A stretch of DNA of 64,000 bases from CAYYKK01 sp964467935 (GTDB lineage: Bacteria > Myxococcota_A > Polyangia > Polyangiales > Polyangiaceae): positions 1 to 64,000 of the forward strand of contig CAYYKK010000004.1 of the NCBI GenBank assembly GCA_964467935.1, in the 5' to 3' direction. The notes under the pieces were generated by a model. The model worked only from the letters and a program-made list of their open reading frames with translations. It was not told the DNA's origin and made no database searches. Positions 58,586 to 64,000 of this stretch are shown piece by piece; the stretch's first letter is position 1; every line of letters begins with the position of its first letter. The translations under genes were made by a program, and so were the position numbers.

Positions 58586-59734
58586 ATGCCCGACGCGCCT
58601 CGCCCCATGCTGGTCTGCGTCTACCTCCGCGGCGCGGCGGACGGCTTGAGCCTCGTGATTCCACACGCCGACGATCGGTACCACGCGCTTCGCCCGACGC
58701 TCGGATTGGCGCGACCCGACGACGCGCGAGCGTCGACGACGGCGCGCGCCCTCGACCTCGACGGCCATTTCGGCCTTCACCCGGCGCTCGGTGGGCTCTT
58801 GCCGCTCTATCGCGCGAAGGAGCTCGCGATCGTCCACGCGGTCGGCTCCGACGATCAGACGCGCTCCCATTTCGAGGCGCAGGATCGGATGGAGCACGCC
58901 GGGCCGAAGGACGCCCCCATCGGCAGCGGCTGGATCGCTCGCCATTTGCGCACGCGTCCCGGCGGCCGCGCCGGGGGCCTCGCCGCGGTGGCGCTCGGCA
59001 CCGCGGTGCCGGAGTCATTGCGGGGGGTGCCTGCGGCCGCGCTGCAATCGGCGAGCGAATACCGATTGGGGCCCGAGCGCGACGACGCGTTCGCGGACGC
59101 GCTGCGCGCGCTCTATGGCGGGGAGGCGGATCCTGCGCTCCCGTTCGATGCAGACCTCCGCCGCGCGGGCGCCGAGGCGCTGACGACGCTCGGCAAGCTC
59201 GGCGCGCTCGAGGTCGATCGGCGCGTGGGACCTGCGTATCCCGAGGGGCAGCTCGGCCACGGCCTCAAAGAGGCGGCGCGCCTCGTTCGCGCGGATCTCG
59301 GGGTCGAGGTCGCGTGCATCGATTTCGACGGATGGGATACGCATTTCGTCGCATCGCAGCTCATCCCGGATCTCGCGAAGGAGCTCGGCGACGCGCTCCG
59401 TGCCTTTCGTGAGGATCTCGGGGACGCGATGGAGCACGTGACCGTCGTCTGCATGACCGAGTTCGGTCGACGGGCGTATGAGAATGCCTCGCTCGGCACC
59501 GACCACGGACGCGCGGGCGCCATGTTCGTCCTCGGCGGTGGGGTGAGGGGAGGGCGCGTCGTCACCGAATGGCCGGGGCTCGGTGAGGAGGACCTCGAGC
59601 CGCCCGGTGATCTCCGCGTCACGATCGATTACCGCGACGTCCTCGCGGAGCTCGTCTCGTCGAGGCTCGGCAATGCAGCGCTCGCGGAGGTCTTCCCGGC
59701 CTTCGCGCCTCGGCCGCGCGGGATCTTTCGCTGA
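58586..59734 (+). CDS. DUF1501 family protein
   Basis: A 382-residue protein. LVCVYLRGAADGLSLVIPHAD, FGLHPALGGLLPLY, LAIVHAVGS, IDFDGWDTH, VTVVCMTEFGRRAYENASLGTDHGRAGAMFVLGGGV and YRDVLAEL are DUF1501 landmarks, placing it in the alkaline phosphatase-like fold. No Tat signal is seen, unlike many relatives, so it might travel with the DUF1800 partner 3 bases upstream. Confidence 0.9.
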   Translation: MPDAPRPMLVCVYLRGAADGLSLVIPHADDRYHALRPTLGLARPDDARASTTARALDLDGHFGLHPALGGLLPLYRAKELAIVHAVGSDDQTRSHFEAQDRMEHAGPKDAPIGSGWIARHLRTRPGGRAGGLAAVALGTAVPESLRGVPAAALQSASEYRLGPERDDAFADALRALYGGEADPALPFDADLRRAGAEALTTLGKLGALEVDRRVGPAYPEGQLGHGLKEAARLVRADLGVEVACIDFDGWDTHFVASQLIPDLAKELGDALRAFREDLGDAMEHVTVVCMTEFGRRAYENASLGTDHGRAGAMFVLGGGVRGGRVVTEWPGLGEEDLEPPGDLRVTIDYRDVLAELVSSRLGNAALAEVFPAFAPRPRGIFR

Positions 59735-59779
59735 ACGGCGACGCGCCCGGGATCGCGTGGCCATTGCCTCCGCGGCGGT

Positions 59780-60514
59780 TCAGGATCGCGCGGGCGCCGC
59801 GGAGGCGAAGAGATCCTCCTCGAGCGCGCGCGTCACGAGCGCTTCCACGTCGAAGCCGAGCGCGTCGAGCGGGAGGCGCAGGTCCGCGGGCAGGGGCGCG
59901 TGGAACACCATGCGCTCGCCCGTCCGCGGGTGTCGGAGCGCGAGGGACAGCGCGTGGAGCGCGAGCCGCGCGAGCCCCACGCGCTCGGCGAGCAGCCTGT
60001 TGTGCTCGCTCTTGCCGTAGTTGGCGTCTCCGATGATCGGGTGTCCCGACGATTTGGAATGGCGCCGAACTTGGTGCAATCGACCCGTCTCCGGGCGCGC
60101 CACGACCAGCGAATAGCGCTTTTCACGGAGGGTCGCGCCCGCGAGAGTCACCGCGGCCAAAGGGACGATCCAGGTGGCGGCGGGGACCCGCGGGCCGTCC
60201 TCTCGACGGGGCAGCGGCCGATCGACGCGGACCGGCGCGGGCAGCCCTCCGCGCACGAGCGCGACATAGCGCTTCTCGACCTCGCTCGCCTCGAATGCAT
60301 CGTGGAGTCGACGCGCGGCTTCGCTCGACCGCGCCAGGACGATGACCCCGCTCGTGCCCCGATCGAGTCGGTGGACCGGGAAGACGGCGCCGAATCGAGC
60401 GCGTGCTCGCTCGACGAGCACGTCTTCGTCGTCGGCCCAACCGCGATGCACGAGGAGCCCGGACGACTTGTCGACGACGATCAGATCGTCGCACGCGTGG
60501 AGCACCGCCAGCAC
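59780..60514 (-). CDS. RluA-family pseudouridine synthase
   Basis: A 244-residue RNA-modifying enzyme. The catalytic motif HRLDRGTSGVIVLAR holds the Asp nucleophile. VVDKSSGLLVHRG, EKRYVALVRG, TGRLHQVRRHSKSSGHPIIGDANYGKSEHNR and LALHALSLALRHPRTGE are typical. Size and lack of an S4 domain suggest the TruC type, which modifies tRNA U65. Confidence 0.85.
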   Translation of the reverse strand: MLAVLHACDDLIVVDKSSGLLVHRGWADDEDVLVERARARFGAVFPVHRLDRGTSGVIVLARSSEAARRLHDAFEASEVEKRYVALVRGGLPAPVRVDRPLPRREDGPRVPAATWIVPLAAVTLAGATLREKRYSLVVARPETGRLHQVRRHSKSSGHPIIGDANYGKSEHNRLLAERVGLARLALHALSLALRHPRTGERMVFHAPLPADLRLPLDALGFDVEALVTRALEEDLFASAAPARS

Positions 60515-60669
60515 CGCTCCGACTTAGTCGAAGCGCTCGCCGTCGTCGACGTCGGATGAACGAAGCTTCACGAAAACAGCGGGAAAACGTGGGCTGACTG
60601 AATACGCTTTTCACACGTTGAATCGGTCGTCCGTCTCGACTCCGGCGAGGCGGCGCGATACGTCTCGTC

Positions 60670-60681
60670 TCACTGGAGTGA
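60670..60681. promoter_or_regulatory. Short palindrome over the TetR gene ribosome site
   Basis: TCACTGGAGTGA, two perfect 5-base arms with a 2-base centre, covers the GGAG ribosome site 4 bases before the TetR start. It could be an operator half or chance. Confidence 0.25.
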
Positions 60682-60684
60682 CCC

Positions 60685-61323
60685 ATGCCGCGACCCGTGA
60701 ATGCAGATGCCCAAGCGACTCAGCGACAAATCCTGCAGAGCGCGCTCGCGCTCTTCTCCGCGCAGGGGATGGGCGGGACGAGCGTCCGCGAGATTGCCCG
60801 AGGTGCCGGCGTGAGCCTCGCCATGGTGCACCACTACTTCGGTAGCAAAGAGGGGCTCTACGGCGCGTGCATCGAGGCGATGCTCGCGGAGCTGTCGAAC
60901 CTCGGCGTCGCGCTGCGCGCCGAGCTCGCGGCGGTGCAGGGCTCGCCGCACGCGCTCTTCGAGCGGGCCGTGCGCGTCGGCTTCCGCTTCGCGCGCGATC
61001 ACCGCATGGCCGTTCGCCTGCTGCAGCGATCCATCGTCGACGCGGGCGAAGTGGACGCGAAGATCCGCGAGCGCAACGTGCTCCCCTTCCTCGCGGGCAT
61101 CTCCGAGGCGCTCGGCGCGCTGCTCGGGCGCCAGCCGGAGACGCTCCGGCTCCCCATCCAGAGCGTCATCTTCCTCGTCGTGCGCTACGCGATGTCGAAC
61201 GAAGGGGAGCTCGCGCTCCTCGTCGGCCAGGGCAAGCGCGAGACGCAGAGCGCGGACGACGCGGTGGAGGACCACCTCGTGGACGCCGCCATCCGTCTGC
61301 TCGGGCTGCCCGCGCCGAACTGA
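60685..61323 (+). CDS. TetR-family transcriptional regulator
   Basis: A 212-residue regulator. The N-terminal helix-turn-helix is GTSVREIARGAGVSLAMVHHYFGSKEGLYGACIEAML. The C-terminal ligand domain is helical and of usual size. GGAG precedes the ATG. The target is not evident; the 170-base upstream gap is comparatively AT-rich and may hold its promoter. Confidence 0.88.
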   Translation: MPRPVNADAQATQRQILQSALALFSAQGMGGTSVREIARGAGVSLAMVHHYFGSKEGLYGACIEAMLAELSNLGVALRAELAAVQGSPHALFERAVRVGFRFARDHRMAVRLLQRSIVDAGEVDAKIRERNVLPFLAGISEALGALLGRQPETLRLPIQSVIFLVVRYAMSNEGELALLVGQGKRETQSADDAVEDHLVDAAIRLLGLPAPN

Positions 61324-61342
61324 GCGGGGCTCGCCCTCTCGC

Positions 61343-61370
61343 CGCAGCCACCCCACCACGGGTGGCTGCG
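61343..61370. terminator. Hairpin terminator between the TetR gene and the AAA ATPase gene
   Basis: Perfect 11-bp arms (cgcagccaccc at 61343-61353, complement at 61360-61370) with a 6-base loop, placed between convergent genes. Confidence 0.7.
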
Positions 61371-61392
61371 CGCCCGCCTCCGCGCGCCTGCC

Positions 61393-64000
61393 TCAGAGCA
61401 TCGCGAGGCGATTCGCCGGCAAGCGGAGCCACGCGTCGCGCAGGACGGACTCCCCGGCCAGGGCGAGATCGTTCGCGATGCGCTCCACCCGGGCTCGGGC
61501 GGCGGCGCGAACGCTCGCGGCCTCGGCGCCGCGGCGCGACCGGCTGAGGGCCTCGGCCTTCGTCATGAGGAGCTCCGAGCGGCACCGTGGGAACGCCGCC
61601 GTCGCGGCGATCGCGAGGCCTTGCTCGGCGTGCGCCAGGGTCTCGTCGATCTTGCTCTCGGCGAGCGAGAGGCGCGCGAGGATCGAGCACGCGAGCGTCT
61701 GCGGGAGCGAGATCGTCGCCGGCGCGGCGATCTTGAGCCCGGCGTGGCGGCGGGCCTCTTCGGGACGCCCGAGGGCCATGAGCGCCTCGCCGGCCGCGGC
61801 GCGAGCGAGCGACAGCAGGAAGAGATCACGCTCCTGCAAGAGGCTCTCCGCCAGCGTGAGGGCCTCGCCGGCGCGCCCGAGGCCGACGAGCGTGCGCGCG
61901 AGGTAGCCGCTCGCGATCACCTTCGAATAGCGCACGTCGGCCTCGCGCGCGACGCGGAGCGCCTCGCCGTAGATCGCCTCGGCGCCGCGCGCGTCGCCGG
62001 TCTCGAGGACCACCGTGCCCTCGTAGACCCGCGCCAACGAGAGGCCGACCGGGTCCCGGGCCGAGAGGAAGCGCGCGACGCCCTCCCGCACTTCTCGATA
62101 AGCAGTTGCAGGATCGTCCAAGTTGTAGAACGCGACGGCGTCGCGGACCAGGCGGAGCCATCCTCCGAAGGCGAGGTCGTCTTCGCCGTGCTCCTCGCGG
62201 ATCCGCTCGCAGCGCGCCGCGAAGGCGTGCGCCGCGTCGGCGCGCCCGGCGCTCAGCGAGCCCAAGGTGAAGAGCGTCATCGCGAAGCCGCACGGTCCGT
62301 TCGCCTCGGGTTGGCCGGGGAGGGCCATGACCTCCCGCATCACCGAGGGGACGAGCCGCGGGTCGGCCATCGACGACGAGGCGAAGACGATGCCTCCGGC
62401 CATGAGCCACCACGAGACGCTGCCCGGTGGTAGCTCCGCCATCGCCATCGGGGCGAGCTCGAGCACCTCGCTCCACTCCGCCCGCCAACCGTGGGCGTAC
62501 GCGCGGATCGCGCGCAGCGCGGCCCTCGTCGGGCCGGTCGCCGCCGAGAGGCCTCGGGCCGAGAGGGCGAGCACGCCCGCGATGTTCCCTGCGTCGGCGG
62601 CGAGCTGGGCCGCGCGCAAGAAGAGGGGCGCCGCGCGATCGTGGGCCTCGGCGTGGGCGTGGTGCTCCGCGAGCAGGAGCGGATCGCGCTCGCCCGAGGC
62701 CTCGAGCCAGATCGCGGCGAGACGATGCGCCTCGCGCGCGTCTTCCGGCGTCAGCATCGCGTAGGCGGCCTCCCGCAGGAGCGCGTGGCGGAAGGCGATC
62801 TCGCGCGTCCCGGCGAACCTGCTCTCGACGTGACGCACGAGGATCTCGTCGGCGACGAGCGAGTCGACCACGACCGCCACCTCCGAGGAGGACCCGAGGA
62901 TCGCCTGCGCCCCCTCGATCCACGCGGTGCCACCGAACACGCTCGCCGCGCGCAGGACGCGCCTCGCCATCGGCGCGAGCTTCTCGAGCCGCGACTCGAG
63001 CATGAGGACGACCGTCTCGGGGAGCGCCCCGCCTCCTGCCCGCTCCGTCCAACGGACGAGCTCCTCGAGGAAGAACGCGTTGCCGTCGGCGCGCTCGACG
63101 ATCGACGCGACCTCCGCGTCACCGAGGGCTGGGAGGGCGAAGCGCACGAGGCGCTCCGCGGCCTTGCGCGTGAGCCCGCCGAGGCGCACCTCCTGCAAAC
63201 CGATGCGCGCGAGCGCGTCGGGGAGCGTCTCGTGGATCTCCGGTCGCGCGAGCCCGAGCACCATCAACGCCGCGTCGGCGCAGCGCCGAATCGCGCTCGC
63301 GAGGAAGGCGAGGCTCGCCTCGTCCGCCCAGTGCATGTCTTCGAGCACGAGGAGCACGGGGCCGCGCCTCGTCTCGGCCACGAGCCAGCCCTCGAACGCG
63401 CGCTGCATCCACTCGTGCATGATGCGCGGCTCGTTGCGCGCGGTGGCGAGGAGGCCGCTCGCGCGATCCTCGGGAGGCGCGCCGACGAGCTCGCAAAGGA
63501 ACGCGGCGAGCGCTTCTCGCGAGACCCCGCCCTCCGCGACGCCCGGCCCGCTCGCGGCGCTGTCCGGCGCGATCGCGGCGACGTACCTCGTGATCGCGCC
63601 CCTGTATTCACTCAGGGGGGCGCCGGTCGGGACGCCCGCCGCGCCGAGCACGAGCGCACCGGCGAGGGACAGCGACGCACGCGACGCCGCGGCGTCGGCC
63701 GACGCGAAGAGCCTGCGCACCTCCGGGCGTGCGGCCTCGATCCGATCGACGAGCTCGAGCCGCAGCCGGCTCTTGCCCGTCCCGGGCGGCGCGGTCACGA
63801 GCACGACGCGAGCGACCGACTCCTCGACGCACTCGCTCAGCGTCGCGTCGAGGAGCGCGAGCTCCTTGTCGCGCCCCACGCAGGGCGTCGGCTTTCCGAT
63901 GAGGCTCTGGAGCGGTCGCTCGGCGCCGACGCGCCCGATCACGACCGAGAGGCCGCCGTGATCGCGCAGCACGAAGCGTGACGAGACGAGGCTCGCGGTG
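61393..64000 (-). CDS. Large AAA-type ATPase signalling protein, N-terminus outside window
   Basis: At least 868 residues are seen and the frame stays open to the window end, so the start is probably further out. GKPTPCVGRDKELALLDATLSECVEESVARVVLVTAPPGTGKSRLRLEL includes Walker A. VLLVLEDMHWADEASLAFLASAI is Walker B. A long helical TPR-like region follows to the end. In myxobacteria this module is commonly attached to an N-terminal Ser/Thr kinase or a cyclase domain; which one applies here cannot be seen. Confidence 0.8.
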   Translation of the reverse strand, partial: TASLVSSRFVLRDHGGLSVVIGRVGAERPLQSLIGKPTPCVGRDKELALLDATLSECVEESVARVVLVTAPPGTGKSRLRLELVDRIEAARPEVRRLFASADAAASRASLSLAGALVLGAAGVPTGAPLSEYRGAITRYVAAIAPDSAASGPGVAEGGVSREALAAFLCELVGAPPEDRASGLLATARNEPRIMHEWMQRAFEGWLVAETRRGPVLLVLEDMHWADEASLAFLASAIRRCADAALMVLGLARPEIHETLPDALARIGLQEVRLGGLTRKAAERLVRFALPALGDAEVASIVERADGNAFFLEELVRWTERAGGGALPETVVLMLESRLEKLAPMARRVLRAASVFGGTAWIEGAQAILGSSSEVAVVVDSLVADEILVRHVESRFAGTREIAFRHALLREAAYAMLTPEDAREAHRLAAIWLEASGERDPLLLAEHHAHAEAHDRAAPLFLRAAQLAADAGNIAGVLALSARGLSAATGPTRAALRAIRAYAHGWRAEWSEVLELAPMAMAELPPGSVSWWLMAGGIVFASSSMADPRLVPSVMREVMALPGQPEANGPCGFAMTLFTLGSLSAGRADAAHAFAARCERIREEHGEDDLAFGGWLRLVRDAVAFYNLDDPATAYREVREGVARFLSARDPVGLSLARVYEGTVVLETGDARGAEAIYGEALRVAREADVRYSKVIASGYLARTLVGLGRAGEALTLAESLLQERDLFLLSLARAAAGEALMALGRPEEARRHAGLKIAAPATISLPQTLACSILARLSLAESKIDETLAHAEQGLAIAATAAFPRCRSELLMTKAEALSRSRRGAEAASVRAAARARVERIANDLALAGESVLRDAWLRLPANRLAML

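Overview
This is one piece of a high-GC (about 70%) genome, most likely a myxobacterium of the Polyangiales type (Myxococcota). The pointers are a trypsin-like protease ending in a MYXO-CTERM-like sorting tail, a Ser/Thr protein kinase with a long Pro/Ala-rich linker, a Cys-rich Polyangial-style lipoprotein, and a DUF1800/DUF1501 pair. The assignment is an inference from gene style; no rRNA gene or universal marker is present. A run of 10 Ns at 3165-3174 shows that the sequence is a scaffold.

Layout. 1-3023: fragment of a sensory gene, a glycine-zipper protein, a small lipoprotein and an alpha/beta hydrolase. 3052-9644: a divergent two-component pair (HNOBA-GAF hybrid histidine kinase and a sigma54-activating response regulator), then a kinase/SUMF1-like fusion. 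9874-28255, all on the minus strand and read right to left: fliN-fliO-fliP-fliQ-fliR-flhB-flhA-flhF-sigma factor-flgF-flagellin-glucosaminidase-flagellin-fliD-fliS-flgM-flgN-flgK-flgL-csrA-fliW-receiver/EAL phosphodiesterase. 28342-33782: an island of non-flagellar genes (membrane protein, protease, methyltransferase, aldo/keto reductase, AraC regulator and two small proteins) that separates fliN from fliM. 33779-45832, minus strand, read right to left: flgB-flgC-fliE-fliF-fliG-fliH-fliI-fliJ-fliK-flgD-flgE-fliL-fliM. 45962-53834, plus strand: flbD-motA-motB, then flgG-flgA-flgH-flgI-flgJ(rod part), then a receiver-less sigma54 activator and fliA. 53960-64000: lipoprotein, OmpA/TSP3 protein, DUF1800/DUF1501 genes, pseudouridine synthase, TetR regulator and the end of a large AAA ATPase.

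How it works together. The window holds an almost complete flagellar parts list: export gate, ATPase complex, MS/C ring, rod, P and L rings, hook, filament, chaperones, stator, sigma28 and anti-sigma28. No chemotaxis genes and no flhG are present. Regulation can be read partly from the DNA. Sigma54-type -24/-12 elements stand before fliN (28300-28315, minus), flbD (45934-45949), flgG (47826-47841) and the sigma54 activator itself (51761-51776), with a weaker one before flgB (45846-45861, minus). Ahead of the activator's own promoter lies a cluster of TGGAAC half-sites with a perfect 9-bp inverted repeat, at the distance expected for an enhancer. The inferred hierarchy is an autoregulated activator, then sigma54 hook-basal-body operons, then FliA/FlgM-controlled flagellin genes, with a FliW/CsrA translational switch and a c-di-GMP phosphodiesterase at the end of the filament operon. 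A second sigma28-like factor sits directly after flhF.
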